A DNA stretch of 64,000 bases from assembly GCA_030141605.1 (NCBI GenBank), contig JAQGDQ010000221.1, positions 77,501 to 141,500 of the forward strand, given 5' to 3'. The stretch comes from Tubiluchus corallicola. Lineage: Eukaryota; Priapulida; Priapulimorpha; Priapulimorphida; Tubiluchidae. The notes beneath the pieces are model-generated. The model saw only the letters and a list, made by a program, of their open reading frames with translations, made no database searches and was not told where the DNA came from. Below, one piece after another: positions 12,001 to 21,643 of this stretch. A program made the position numbers and the translations under genes. Each line of letters starts with the position of its first letter. The first letter of the stretch is position 1.

Positions 12001-15000
12001 GGTTTGTTAAAGGAACGTGCAGGTAATAATAATCGGACCACCTTGGAAATAAGTATTGAGTTACTTAAAGTGTTATCCTTGGACTGTATCCTAAATGAAA
12101 GGACTGGAAAGTTTATAAAGTAAAGCCGTACGATTGTTTAGACTCATTTTAACTTACTGTCCAAAATATACATTTTCTTGCCTATGAAAGTTAGCAATTG
12201 TTTCTTATATTTGAATAATTAGCTTAGAAAGTTAATTAACGGCAATCGAACACAGCCATTGCTTACGTCAGAAACTAACCACAGTTTGTGCAATGGTAGG
12301 CATGTTCCCTTGCTACACCCATGTGACAAAAGGCGTCATTGCCAATTTTGGGAGATTCACTGAGCCGCGCGTAGCTTTGTAACGTCAACAAAATTTGAGT
12401 ATCTGAGGTAATCATCTGAGCTTTGATGTAAAAAAGCTATTGTAGTTTTCAATATTTTAGAGCATGCTTTATTCGGAACTAAAGTTTACACAATCGTTAA
12501 GGTTTTCCTTTAATGCGTAGAAGGACCAACATGTGCGAATTGACTCAATCATACTTTTCATTCCTATAGTAAAATAAAACTAGCAGTTATTGGTCAAACG
12601 GTATGGAATTTATACAGTAGTAGAATAATGCTTTATCTAATGGCAGATTTCACAGTTCTTCTACAACCTGCATTGAATAAAGTCATCTATCTGGTGCCTG
12701 TCCTGAGACCTCACACTCAAGAAAGTTTAGGCCACGAGGTTTTGACTCACAATGAGGGTTTTCTGATTTACATTCCCTTTTACTATTGTGATGTAAGTAC
12801 AATCTGATGACCTATATTGTACAATATATATGGACGTCTATGGACACAGATGGTAATTGCCTATTAGGTAACTGCCTGTTCCTAACACGTTAAAGGACAA
12901 GAAAAGGGGTTCCTAAAGTAGGTTCGAGAAAAATCGTTCTAATAAATTATATTACCTTATAGCCTTATTATGCGTATATCGTGCTCACGTTAAAAGCAAT
13001 TTTTGTTTGTTTTCATTTTAAATCTCCCGTAATACTGATCCAAAATTGCCATTATGTGATGTCACCTATGCACAATGTAAATCAGGGGAAGAAAAGGAAA
13101 TGCTAAATTATGTCCCAAAGCACTTTCTATACAAAGTTATATTACTTAGCATTTCGCTTACCTGATTGAAACACTTATGTAACTAAAAAAGGAAATTATT
13201 AATTATTTCAAATGTTTTTGCCAATTGGTAAAATGTCGCTGACTCACTCTCCAGGATGCACCACTCACTAACCAAAAAACATCTTTAATCTTACTGGCAA
13301 GGTACAGTAATTTAAAATTTTACTTAGTGATGTGTGCGCTACGAATGTTTTTATTATTTTTTCAAACTTTATTCAGTGTTATCTAAACTTGTTTCAAATG
13401 ACTTATCATCAAAATGGCTGCATCTAACGGTCATCGCGGGAGTTTAAATTTACATGTTTTATACAGCGTTACTGCCAATGCAAGCCCTGAATGTAAGTGG
13501 TATAAAATTTTTCAGACTTTACAGAATATTATCTAAACTTGTTGTAACCAACCTGCCATAAAAATGGCTGTATTTAACGGTCATCGCAGGAGTTTAAATT
13601 TATAAGCTTTATACAGCATTGCTGCCGACACAAGATCTGTGCAAAAAGGCAGTACGTGTGTGGTGTAAAATTTTAAGAGAGATTTTTTAAGCTTTATGTA
13701 AGTGGAGGGTTTTCTTAAGCTTTAAAGTGACACTTCAGTGCTGAAATTACGTGCAATACTAGCTAGCAGCAAACTAAGAAACCTAGTAAAAAATATCAAT
13801 ATATCCTCCAGAGATTTGAGAGATCTACACAAAATAATAAAATGCATCACTTGACACGCCCGGTCCATCTAGTGTTAAGTCTTGAAATGCTTCTGCCGGA
13901 AGCTTAATTCTGTTTTTCTTGCTTTCAGCTTTCCTATTCTGGACTACAGGTGGTGCTGTATTATTCATACTTCATTTTGTATGCCAACCATTCTGTTGCT
14001 CATAAGAAAGATGAAGACTTTCCTTTTGCTTCGTGGCGAGAATTTTTTCCTCACCGTTGCCATGACAAAGTAAGTTGATTGACAGTTTTTTAATAGATGT
14101 TGCAGTTTATTGGTTAGACAGACAGAGAGAGAGAGAGAGAGAGCGGGGAGAGCGAGAGTGTGAGAAGGGAGAGAGAGTGAGAATGGGAGAGAGAGAAAGA
14201 GAGAGAGGGGGGAGAGGGAGAGAGAGAGAGAGAGGGGGGGAGGGAGAGTATACAATGTCTATCGAATAAACAATGGCAATTATAATAAACAATGGCAATC
14301 ATAATAAACAATGGCAAACAGAATAAACAATGGCAAACATAATAAACAATGGCAGACAATAAATAATGACAATCTTAATAAACAAAAGCAATCATAATGA
14401 ACAATGGCAATCATAATAAACAATGGCGATCATAATAATGGTAATGGCGAGTGGTTGCTGTGTGACCTTGGATGTGAAAGTTAATCACCACCAAGCCTTA
14501 CCAGTGATTGGATAGATGACCAGATCAGTGTTTTTGGGCTGCATTCTTATAGAGGATTATACTTGATAATGAGCAACATTTTCCATTCTGCCACAAGTAG
14601 TAGGTTGTGCGGTGGTGTGCATATACAAGATTGCGGAGTGCCAGGCAGAGTAGAAAGAGTAAAAAATACTAAACTCTTTCCTTTTTTCATTTAGCCTAGC
14701 ATCAGCCATGATCAAGCTCTACTTGCTGTCAGTTTTTTCAAGCAAGGATTTCTCAAACAGTTTCTGACCGAAGGCGAGCGCTACGTCATGACGCTTTTCA
14801 ACGTCGTCGATTTTGCCCATCAAGGCACGTATGACATCATCAACAACTTGGGCTCTCTCGCTGCTCGGTTCATCTTCCTGCCAATAGAGGATGCTGGCTA
14901 CTTATTCTTCACGCAGTTAATTGACCGCACTCAGCCAATTGAAAAACAAGCACAGGTAACTTTGTCGTGAATTCGTGATTTGTAAGTAGAAATGCAGATC

Positions 15001-17579
15001 TCTATGAAGGTTTTTAGACACATTTGAGTATCTTTCTTTTTATATATAAATATATATAATGCCTCCTCTTTATAATGCGAACCTTCCTTAAAGCAAGAGA
15101 AAACCCTCCACTTACATAAAGCTTTAAAAATTCGTCTTGAAATATTACACCACTTACATACTGCCTTTTTGCATACAGGGCTTGCGTCAGCAGCAATGCT
15201 GTATAAAACCCGTAAATTTAAACTCCCACGATGACCGTTAGATGCAAGGTATGGGCATCATACAGGTACAGTAATGGTACAGATACAGATACAACCTTTG
15301 CTGTGCATACTAAATTGAAGATTCATACTTCTATGCCAGTAGCACTACTTCAATCGGTTAATAGGTGTCAGAAAATCTGCTTTGAACCAAGCCTGGCTTC
15401 TTTGGTGGCCTTACAATATTATTTAGATCGTATGCTTCGTTCATGCATGTGTAACCATGCGTTTAGTTAACCTTGCCTATAAAAAGGATGTATCATGCTG
15501 ATCGGTGACCACCTATCAGCTGGTACCACAAATGGGTGGACCCTTTTTCTTGTTTTTTATATAGGCCTGTATGTGAGATTATTCATTTAAAGTGCTGTGA
15601 ATCATGTGATTATTTTTGGTATGATTTGTAACTTAATTTGAAATGTAAAGTGTAACAGTTAAATTTGAATTTTGTTAATAAAGTGTAGTATTAGTTTGGC
15701 CACAATTTATACAAATCGTTATGTTTCTCTAATGACTATTTTTGACTTGATTATTTTCACAGCACAATTAATGCAGAATTACAGGTAAGAGCAAGTCAAT
15801 CAATACCCACTAAGGTTTAAGCGTAATGCAACCTTTCTGACTGCAATAAATTAGTCATAAATTAGTGTTAACAGTGCACGATCGGGACAGGCTCTCTCCC
15901 TCTCTTTAAAGCTATTTAGCATCAAATTCAATTTTTTCGATAATGGGTTCAGTCGGTTAATTGAGGCAAAACACTTCTGCCCAAGAGTGAGTCTATTAAG
16001 CGGTGCCTACTGTATTAAATTTATCAAAAAAAGTTGCAATTTAAATCACTTGTGATATTTTAATCATAATGAACCTTCAACATGCATTTTCTTCCAGGAA
16101 CCAGTAGAATTTGCTGCAAAAGTTTTAAAGTTGCTACTGAGATTTGTCACTTTGGTCGGCCTCGTCATTCTTATCTATGGTTACGCGTACTCATTCTTGC
16201 TGTTGGATATCTATGGCGGAGTCACTCTTAGCTCTGAAAGTGGTAATTACAACATTGTGTTAGAATCACTTTTTCTGGCCGTGCTATCACTGCCTGAATC
16301 TCCCGAATCTACATTTCATGAGGATCATTTTGATACCAAGTTCATCACTCTATGTTATTTCTAAGCTGAGATCATCCACGTTGAAGTTGAGGTGCCGGCT
16401 GCACACTGAAAAACAGTCTTGAGAAAATCACTGTTAAAGTCAGCCATTGTTTTTTGTCATGTTTCTACAAAACACTTAGCAACCTTTCAAACGTTGGTTG
16501 CTACGGACTTTGTAAGAACACATTAAAGTTATGTTTAAATCCAGTAGATGGCTCTTTGTGACGAAGGTCTGGGCTTGGCAACAGAAAAAACTCAAAGCCA
16601 AATGGCTGCTTTCAGGAGCTACTATTGGAAAATACAAGTTTTTTACAATTGCAGTACTAGTTTCTAGCCAGAAAACTGAGTATGGGGTTATAAAATTAGA
16701 TTTTTAGTATTTTTCAAACATTTTCTTGATAATTTGATGCTAGAATATAAGAGTCCAATATATTTAGCGTTTGTTTAATTACAAAAAACAAAAAAATTGA
16801 CATTTGACCAAATTTTTGGTGCATCCTACATTGATGCACCATAATGTAGTTTTAACTATGCCGACTTATGCAAGATTTTGGTTTGCAAGCACACATATAA
16901 CATGCAAAGTAAGGGACACCTTTTTGCATTTTAAACAAGCAATATCTAATTAAACGTTTTGCATTTCTAGTGTTACTGAGATGGTACTGCGTCTATGTGC
17001 TGCTACTTGCAATCAATGGGACCACGGAGTGCTTTGCTTTCGCTGCAATGAACAAACGCCAAGTTGATTCTTTCAACAAGAAGATGTTGGCATTTTCTCT
17101 CATGTTCTTGGGATCCTCTTGGTATCTGACTAGGGTGTTTGGCAGTGTTGGATTTATTCTGGCTAACTGTTGCAACATGTCTGCACGTATACTTCACAGG
17201 TATGTAATGTACAGTTAGTCCTCGCACAACGGCTACCCGTTTAACGTCGTTTCGCTTAACAATGTTTCGTTTAACGTCGCTGAACGTTTGACACTTTTTT
17301 CTTATTTAACGATGCACGTTTCATTTTAATAACGATTGTTTTACTTTGCCGATGGCCAATTTTCATGTAATACAGTATGTCTTTGCTTAAAGGACAAGAA
17401 AAGGGGCAGCTGAAGTAGGTTTCAGAAAATTCACCTTAAAAAATTATATTACTTTATAGCAATTTTATGCGTATATTGTTCACACGTTGACAGGAATTTT
17501 TGTTTCTTTTCAAGTTAAATCTCCTGTAATACTGTTCTGAAGTTGCCATTGCTTGATGTCACTACGCAACAAAACATAA

Positions 17580-17620
<41 letters not shown>

Positions 17621-18867
17621 CCCTTTCTCCCTCTGTCCTTCTGCTTTCTCTCTCATCTCCTGTCCCTTTCTTTTTCTGGCTCTTATAACAATACCCCTTT
17701 CCTTTTTTACTTGCTTCAAAATCCAGATTTTTACATTTTTCTTTTGATTTCAGTATTTATTTTATCCAGCACTACTTCAAGGTGACATCGCTGCGACCCC
17801 TATGTGGTCTCTTTCCCTCTCTCTGTGTGATGTTCTCTTTACTAGTCAGTCTTGCTATAACTGCTGCCTCAGAGGTAAGTTATTTCGCATAATAGACATT
17901 TGTTATGTTTGATAAATTAAACAAAATACATCTGCCTGTAAACCTCATTATAGCTGCCTTAGGAACTAATGATCTGTTGAAGTTGTTTTGGTTCAGAAAA
18001 GATGAATTTGATTGTGCTTGCAAACCAAATCCGTCCACAAGTAGGCATAGTTAAAACTACGTTATGATGCTTCAAAGTAGAATGCACTAAAAATTTGGTT
18101 GAATGCCAATTTTTTGTTTTTTATAAAAACAAACGCTAAGGATTTTTACTTTCTATCATCAAATTATCAAGAAAATGTTCAAAAAATACTAAAAATGCAG
18201 TTTTGTAACTCCTTGCCCACTTTTCTGTCTAGAAACTAGTACTGCAATTGTAAAAAACTCCTATTTTCAAGATCCGTTAGTGCCTCGTGAAAGCAGCTAT
18301 TTTACTTTGGGTTTTTCCTGTTGGCAAGCCCAGATCTTTATCGGGAAGAGCCATCTACTGGATTTAAACATAACTCCAGTCTATTTTCAAACTCTGCTTC
18401 TAGCTCCTGGAGGCAGTCATTTTGCTTTGCATAACTGTGCGTGAGCAAAACGAAACTGTGAAAAGGCTTATTACTGATGATTTACTGGTTAACCAAGCGG
18501 CATGCCTTAGCTACACTTACTGAGTTGTCGTCTAAGTTTTTGTACAGAGTTTCTTTTAAACGAGCTGTCTTTTTAAAGATTCGTTCTTGCAAGGCATTTC
18601 CAACTTACTGTGTTATTCAGTCAGTAAACAAAACTCACTAAACCAAATAAGCATATCGGGCTGTATATAATTGCATTCCTGTTTTTCCTGTAGAAACTGT
18701 TCTGCTGTGATCGTGGACTTCAGTATCGACTACTGCATGTGATAATAGGTGGCGCCAGCCTGCTGATCGTTGCCACGGTTACGTACGCCTCTGAGGTGGA
18801 ACTTGTACAGTTCGCTCGCGAGCAGTGGCTTCACAGGAAACAGCAGACACGATTAAAAACAGAGTGA
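1..18867 (+). CDS. RFT1: RFT1 homologue, 11 exons visible, 5' end off window
   Basis: RFT1 is a multi-pass ER membrane protein needed for N-glycan precursor (Man5GlcNAc2-PP-dolichol) handling; whether it is itself the flippase is disputed. Joining exons 1-22, 4724-4809, 9036-9152, 9817-10006, 10646-10747, 13929-14069, 14695-14955, 16098-16242, 16971-17199, 17754-17874 and 18694-18867 gives one open frame of 528 residues ending in TGA, with all introns GT-AG and all phases matching. Family landmarks seen are [12 protein letters not shown] near the start, [10 protein letters not shown] and [13 protein letters not shown] in the middle, and [19 protein letters not shown] and [10 protein letters not shown] late. 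The human protein is about 541 residues, so roughly 15-20 N-terminal residues lie upstream of the window. Intron 1 carries a LINE and several other introns carry MITEs. It converges on SFMBT downstream. Identification is very secure; the shortest exon (1-22) is the least certain part. Confidence 0.95.
39..1028 (+). pseudogene. LINE ORF2, apurinic endonuclease part
   Basis: An exonuclease-endonuclease-phosphatase domain: [23 protein letters not shown], a glycine run with [32 protein letters not shown] and, at the end, TDHLPI. These are the usual catalytic motifs for target nicking in LINE retrotransposition. The frame is lost at a T run around 1011-1020, just after the SDHxP-type motif, and the reverse transcriptase continues in another frame. 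The reading frame is open upstream of the domain, so the true start is uncertain. Confidence 0.9.
1060..3202 (+). pseudogene. LINE ORF2, reverse transcriptase part
   Basis: Contains the RT core: [67 protein letters not shown] and the catalytic FADDTSIFF. The frame is open to 3042. Similarity to LINE C-termini ([29 protein letters not shown]) continues in another frame to a stop at 3200-3202, so a second frameshift lies in the A run near 3018-3026. With the break at about 1015 this is one ORF interrupted twice. Confidence 0.92.
3640..4560. repeat. Interspersed repeat fragments in RFT1 intron 1
   Basis: Bases about 3650-4000 reappear inverted at about 58300-58700 (shared features include a ggggtagtat segment and the segment with gtacagcacc). 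A short piece near 4515-4560 (ttcacatatcctgaatctcc) belongs to the MITE family described at 30414. A CA-rich stretch lies at 4460-4490. No gene is seen. Confidence 0.6.
4724..4809 (+). CDS. RFT1: RFT1 exon, first transmembrane region
   Basis: The acceptor is ctttttcag. It encodes [20 protein letters not shown] then DILGVVNVR, the most conserved N-terminal block of the family. Of two possible donors, gtaagg at 4805 and gtatcg at 4810, only the second gives the phase (2) that fits the next exon. Confidence 0.93.
4860..5205 (+). repeat. Interspersed repeat, first of four copies
   Basis: About 340 bp containing ctgcttgtggtgtgttgtaa and ending near taggctagttagcctgttgg. Related copies are at about 11095-11385, 33800-34200 (inverted) and 46975-47320. 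No coding capacity was seen; class unknown. Confidence 0.65.
5206..6114. other. RFT1 intron 2, no recognised feature
   Basis: AT-rich intronic sequence. I see no exon, RNA gene or clear repeat in it. Confidence 0.5.
6115..7134. mobile_element. hAT-like nonautonomous element, about 1.0 kb
   Basis: It starts CAGGGGTGGATACAGG and ends CCTAAATCCGCCACTG, an imperfect terminal inverted repeat of the CAGNGGYGGA type. The five bases ATGTG flank both ends, shorter than the 8 bp expected for hAT. A related, shorter copy ends with the same gcccaccccctaaatccgcc at about 36757-37204. No transposase is seen. Confidence 0.6.
7249..7676. mobile_element. MITE with 10-bp target duplication
   Basis: Terminal inverted repeats AGTGTTGCTC and GAGCAACACT enclose 428 bp rich in ccggat/atccgg words. 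The flanks are perfect 10-bp direct repeats, AGTATAAAAT at 7239-7248 and 7677-7686. A long duplication of 9-10 bp is typical of Mutator-like elements; that assignment is inference. Confidence 0.75.
8100..8555. repeat. Internally repeated element with TTACT/AGTAA words
   Basis: A unit with agtaatcagtaag and cccttgctaaaag repeats across 8100-8230 and 8370-8470, split by a GT-rich stretch at 8240-8368. It ends with ttactttctaaagtaacg-like sequence and cccaacactc, resembling the ends of a common hAT MITE type. The left end is missing. Confidence 0.5.
8590..9020. repeat. Possible pogo/Tigger-type repeat in RFT1 intron 2
   Basis: Repeated taactcaaaa/tagctcaaaa words starting near ctgtaatctccacgtagctc resemble ends of Tigger-like elements. 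The boundary is only about 15 bp from the next exon. Evidence is weak. Confidence 0.35.
9036..9152 (+). CDS. RFT1: RFT1 exon (FRRAC segment)
   Basis: It follows gtctcag and is read in phase 2. It encodes [20 protein letters not shown] then [18 protein letters not shown], matching the human LYSTTLFLAREAFRRAC region. The donor is gtaagt. It was too short to show up as a long open frame and was found by family similarity. Confidence 0.93.
9213..9370. repeat. Fragment of AGGGGTGA-ended repeat family
   Basis: It starts aggggtgagcatcgaacg and matches fuller copies at 33005-33665, 38109-38500 and 38522-38948 and a piece from about 59566. It carries alternating TTCGAA-type words. The right end is lost. 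Confidence 0.6.
9817..10006 (+). CDS. RFT1: RFT1 exon
   Basis: The acceptor is ctctttcag and the donor gtaagc. It encodes [20 protein letters not shown], then a loop with VPHYSLGV and a second hydrophobic helix ending VRLK. It matches the human segment around VPHYATGVVLFGLSAVVE. Confidence 0.95.
10125..10603. mobile_element. Fold-back copy of the GCTTGC MITE family
   Basis: The left part (agcttttctagttattcaca onward) and the right part (reverse complement ending at about 10560) are the same terminal segment in opposite orientation, so the copy is a large inverted repeat of about 150-bp arms. The right end has gccgacttatggacg and gcaagcac. Confidence 0.65.
10646..10747 (+). CDS. RFT1: RFT1 exon
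   Basis: 34 codons in phase 0, [20 protein letters not shown] to FCIAE, one membrane helix. The acceptor is tatttctag and the donor gtaaag. The next exon in phase is at 13929, not the open stretch at 10850. Confidence 0.92.
11095..11385 (+). repeat. Interspersed repeat, second of four copies
   Basis: Same family as 4860-5205, with the shared end taggctatagcctagttagc. Intronic in RFT1. Confidence 0.6.
11883..12120 (+). repeat. tRNA-derived SINE candidate (tRNA-Gly-like head)
   Basis: Bases 11883-11955 resemble a tRNA: an A-box-like tagcttaatggtag, an anticodon arm with ttaccacgtgggag like tRNA-Gly, and a B-box-like gggttcaactc. GGCAT and ATGCC could pair as an acceptor stem. The B box is imperfect and the T arm carries an extra base, so a working tRNA is unlikely. 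Non-tRNA sequence (ggttcttcgaccaagcacgc) follows, as in SINE bodies. Confidence 0.5.
12125..12510. mobile_element. MITE family copy, also at 51090-51615 inverted
   Basis: The ends carry acgattgtttagac and, inverted at the other side, gtttacacaatcgtt. The core includes ccacagtttgtgcaatggta. The second copy in SFMBT intron 2 is in opposite orientation. Class unknown. Confidence 0.6.
12890..13170. repeat. Interspersed repeat (ggacaagaaaaggg family)
   Basis: Starts aaaggacaagaaaaggggtt. Related sequence is at 17388-17560 and, inverted, at about 42820-43020 and 48620-48850. No coding capacity. Confidence 0.55.
13310..13760. repeat. Tandemly arranged interspersed repeat
   Basis: Two nearby segments share aaaatggctgyatytaacgg and gttttatacagcrttrctgc-type sequence about 120 bp apart. 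Related inverted pieces occur at about 15060-15250, 27170-27300 and 42590-42725. Intronic in RFT1. Confidence 0.55.
13929..14069 (+). CDS. RFT1: RFT1 exon
   Basis: The acceptor is tgctttcag and the donor gtaagt. In phase 0 it encodes [20 protein letters not shown] followed by a hydrophilic loop ending CHDK, corresponding to human LFYTTVLVLCYVIYF plus the variable loop. An open stretch in another frame here is spurious. Confidence 0.92.
14118..14440. repeat. (GA)n tract followed by a 19-bp tandem array
   Basis: 14118-14250 is GA-rich microsatellite. From about 14263 a unit close to aataaacaatggcaatcat is repeated about nine times with small changes. It lies just after an RFT1 exon. Confidence 0.8.
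14695..14955 (+). CDS. RFT1: RFT1 exon, most conserved core
   Basis: 87 codons in phase 0 containing [20 protein letters not shown], the [16 protein letters not shown] block and a [10 protein letters not shown] segment. These are signature motifs of the family. The donor is gtaact. Confidence 0.97.
15040..16097. other. RFT1 intron, repeat fragment then unassigned sequence
   Basis: 15060-15250 is an inverted relative of the repeat at 13310-13760. From about 15260 to 16090 I recognise nothing; a short open frame at 15231-15470 lacks family features. Confidence 0.4.
16098..16242 (+). CDS. RFT1: RFT1 exon
   Basis: The acceptor is ttcttccag. It encodes [20 protein letters not shown] and, after another helix, [18 protein letters not shown], matching human YSQLALDIYGGTMLSSGSG. 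It ends in phase 1 at gtaatt. A truncated MITE begins about 45 bp into the following intron. Confidence 0.96.
16288..16892. mobile_element. MITE (GCTTGC family), 5'-truncated copy
   Basis: Shares the core of the 30414-31082 copy in the opposite orientation and ends with gccgacttatgcaag and gtttgcaagcac. The other inverted end is missing. Confidence 0.7.
16971..17199 (+). CDS. RFT1: RFT1 exon
   Basis: The acceptor is tgcatttctag and the donor gtatgt. It encodes [35 protein letters not shown] and [19 protein letters not shown], strongly matching the family. A pogo-like element starts 12 bp after the exon. Confidence 0.97.
17212..17560. repeat. pogo-like end plus second repeat family
   Basis: TA then CAGTTAGTCCTCGC at 17212, followed by cgtttaacg/gcttaac words, resembles Tigger/pogo elements; a similar start is at 28731. 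From about 17388 the ggacaagaaaagggg repeat family follows. The right end of the pogo-like part is unclear. Confidence 0.5.
17580..17660. repeat. (TC)n microsatellite
   Basis: A CT dinucleotide run in the intron before the RFT1 exon at 17754. Open frames through it are artefacts. Confidence 0.9.
17754..17874 (+). CDS. RFT1: RFT1 exon
   Basis: It starts in phase 2 after ttgatttcag and encodes [20 protein letters not shown] followed by a helix ending ITAASE, matching the human HRYYRRSPHRPLAGL region. The donor is gtaagt. Confidence 0.93.
18014..18400. mobile_element. MITE (GCTTGC family), right-truncated copy
   Basis: Starts gtgcttgcaaaccaaatccg and follows the consensus of the 30414 copy to ctactggatttaaacataac, then diverges. 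It lies in the last RFT1 intron. Confidence 0.7.
18694..18867 (+). CDS. RFT1: RFT1 terminal exon
   Basis: The acceptor is tttttcctgtag. 57 codons and [23 protein letters not shown], a last helix, then a basic tail ending RLKTE. It corresponds to the human C-terminal LAHIAVGAFCLG and HFLRTQLG region. Confidence 0.93.
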   Translation, partial: KLFCCDRGLQYRLLHVIIGGASLLIVATVTYASEVELVQFAREQWLHRKQQTRLKTE

Positions 18868-19618
18868 CGACATCTTAGGACATTTTCTTATCTTCTTTAA
18901 AGCAAAAGCTTTCTGGAAGTTTCGAGAAAAATCTTAATAAGTTTCAGCTATAAAATTGTGATAAGCATCTCGTGTAATTAGTAAAATCAATTTAAAGGCG
19001 CCGTCACGTCACACCTGGGCGTGTTCATTTTAGACGAAAAATGGCATCATCCGATTTCCGTGCAATATAAACACTTATCCCGCCAGGTGCTTAAGAATCT
19101 TTTTTTAACTTAAAGAGCAGCGAACCCTATAAAATAAGTAACCAACCCGGCACCTACTACATGCTGGCATGTGTCTAAGTCAAAAATTTGTAAATTAATT
19201 ATTCACACAATTAATGTTAATTACTTACACATTTTAAAGTGTAATATGTAGATTAAACCACTGTATCCACTTTAAATTTGATCATAATTCATCAAATGGC
19301 TAATTTTTACATATGCACAGTTAAATACAATGCTAGAATAACGGAACTTCTAAATAAACTGTAGAAATTTCTCAATGAGTACCTTCATCACAGTTTGCCT
19401 TCATCGCATTCACACTGCCCAGCAGACACCAGCTTATGCCATTTTTTTTAAATATGCCAGCATCAACATTCGTTTGTCGGGAGATAAGAAATATTTTAAA
19501 TCTCTTTCACATTTTTAACAAAGCATTCTATAAGCATATTTTGTATTTTGATTTCAATATTTTTAATTGTACATTAAAATGCAATAAATGTCATTCGTGG
19601 GTTGGTTTCTTCTTTTTA
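18868..19618 (+). other. Probable RFT1 3' UTR and polyadenylation region
   Basis: No coding potential is visible. AATAAA hexamers on the plus strand at 19353-19358 and 19583-19588 are candidate poly(A) signals. The actual cleavage site cannot be told from sequence. Confidence 0.45.
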
Positions 19619-20499
19619 GCTAGGACTCCATGTGCACATAATGTGTAATGCATGATCCGTAATGCGTGATGTGTAATGCATGATCCGTAATGCGTGATGT
19701 GTAATGCATGATCCGTGATGTGTGATGCTTAATGCATGATCCGTAATGCGTGATGTGTAATGCATGATCCGTAATGCGTGGTGCGTAATGACTGTTTCCA
19801 TGCATTCAAAAATGCTATGCATGTTAACTAAATTCATGGCATTCTTTCCGCCCTTTTTGATCGCTATTCTTGAAAATTGCAATCAATAATTTTTGGAAAC
19901 CATGCCTCTGACAAGATTTAAGCATGATAATTACAGCTGCGACATTAGCTTATTATTGTAATATTAGATGGAAAAGAAAGCACAGATTTTGGGTGCACAA
20001 CATTTTGCAGGGGAGAGAACAATATGGCACGTATCATTATTTAGTGAAGCAACTGCAGTTAGATGTGCAACACATAACTACATGCTTCTTCCACCTCTGA
20101 AAAACTCAAATAAAAAAAATATTATTGTTTATAGCCTAGGTCCTTAAAAGTGACCAAAACTAGCCTAACTAGAATTTGCCGAAAGCTAAACAGCGAAAGT
20201 GGTCACCGGAAACTTGAAAACTCGCTATAATCACTTAGGCAATGGCAGTTTCCCGTCTGCAATTTGGTGCGTGATGCGTATTCGGATGATAGTGATCACG
20301 CTCGAATGAATACGGATCATGCATTACGGATTGAGCATTATGCACACATGGAAACACTTCTGCATGTTTAAATACAAACTGCTGTGTACACATTACGCAT
20401 TACCTACACATGGAAACACTTCTACATGTTTAAATACAAACTGTTGCATACACATTACGAATCATGTATCGTGCATTACGTACACATGGAGTCCTAGCT
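19619..20499. mobile_element. DNA element with subterminal repeat arrays
   Basis: Ends GCTAGGACTCCATG and CATGGAGTCCTAGC form a perfect inverted repeat. Inside the left end (19640-19790) words such as atgcatgatccgtaatgcg recur in tandem; the right end (20280-20490) carries inverted relatives. It sits between the convergent 3' ends of RFT1 and SFMBT. No transposase ORF and no clear target duplication. Confidence 0.7.
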
Positions 20500-21338
20500 T
20501 TAATGCTCATGTTCCACTCACAGCTTTGGCCTTTACTGTAGTACGCAAACTCTCCACCAGGAGTTGACTGTCACTGATCTAAATGAGTGGGGTACTAGAA
20601 ACATACTTGCACAATTAGGCTTTGATACTTGACAAACAATCACTGAGTTTTTTAGATAATAATGTAATTACCTTTGTAAAAACATATTCACAAAATTTTT
20701 TCCACATTTGATAGAATGCTTGCCGATAAGCAACAAAGAAACGATTCTGTGAACTCAAATATTTATTTTCAGGTATTTTCTAAGCTGCTAACACCCTTCC
20801 CGTACAGGTTGGCATTTGCCTTCAGAGACTACTTAATCTTAATGGTTGTGGCAGAGCTGAAACCTAGCTCATTATCAATGAGAATCCTCTAAGACGAGAC
20901 CACTGGAAGAAGTTACGGTGCCAAAAATGAACTTGTCCAGCGACAATAAACAAGAAATGTTTCAAACTCTAAACAAATTGAGTATGTTTATAAAGAATTT
21001 ATATATCATGACTAGTTAATAATATTACTAATAATAATAATTTTTATAACAATAACAGTTTGTTTAGTGTTATCCGTTTATACTTTTTATGACAGCAATA
21101 AGATTGCATGCTTAGGAAAATCAATACTTTTGATTTGCAACAATTAGTAACTCTAACAATATTATAAATCAATTACACAATTTGTTTGGTACAGTAAACT
21201 TTTCTCAATGCCTTTAGTTAAGTGAAATCTTTAAGTACTAAGAATTTAAATACATAAAAACCGATTCGATTCACTATAAGACAAGGAGATGATGTGGAAA
21301 TTTCTCACACAGTTCCACGATTGGTGATGATCGTGAAA
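20500..21338. other. RFT1-SFMBT intergenic sequence, nothing recognised
   Basis: AT-rich, with a short AAT repeat near 21020. I see no gene or clear repeat. Confidence 0.4.
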
Positions 21339-21643
21339 AGGTCAAAGGTTAAGTGTACCAGACAACACATCTATGTACACTTGTCAGTACACTTGCCTCG
21401 CAGTTCACACTGTTGTAATAGTAACAGTTTCAACAGCTAGCTAGAACCTTACCTAGTTCATTTTTCTTGTTCCCAATCAAGATCCTGCTAGTAAATCACT
21501 CTACACATAGAGTAATGCATAATTTTGTAAAGTCCTCGTAAAACTACTGAAGTTACTGAATGAATGCTTTGCCTTATCCACATATCACGTAACGATTGTA
21601 GTTAAGACACTGTAGTTGCTCTGGTACACTTAACCTTTGACCT
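21339..21643. mobile_element. 305-bp element with perfect 24-bp inverted ends
   Basis: Bases 21339-21362 (aggtcaaaggttaagtgtac and 4 more) are exactly the reverse complement of 21620-21643. This looks like a small MITE. The end sequence also matches a direct-repeat-1 nuclear receptor motif, AGGTCAnAGGTTA. Confidence 0.7.

Noticed and set aside
14075-14359. Open frames through the GA-rich stretch after an RFT1 exon
   Set aside because: Low-complexity artefacts on both strands.
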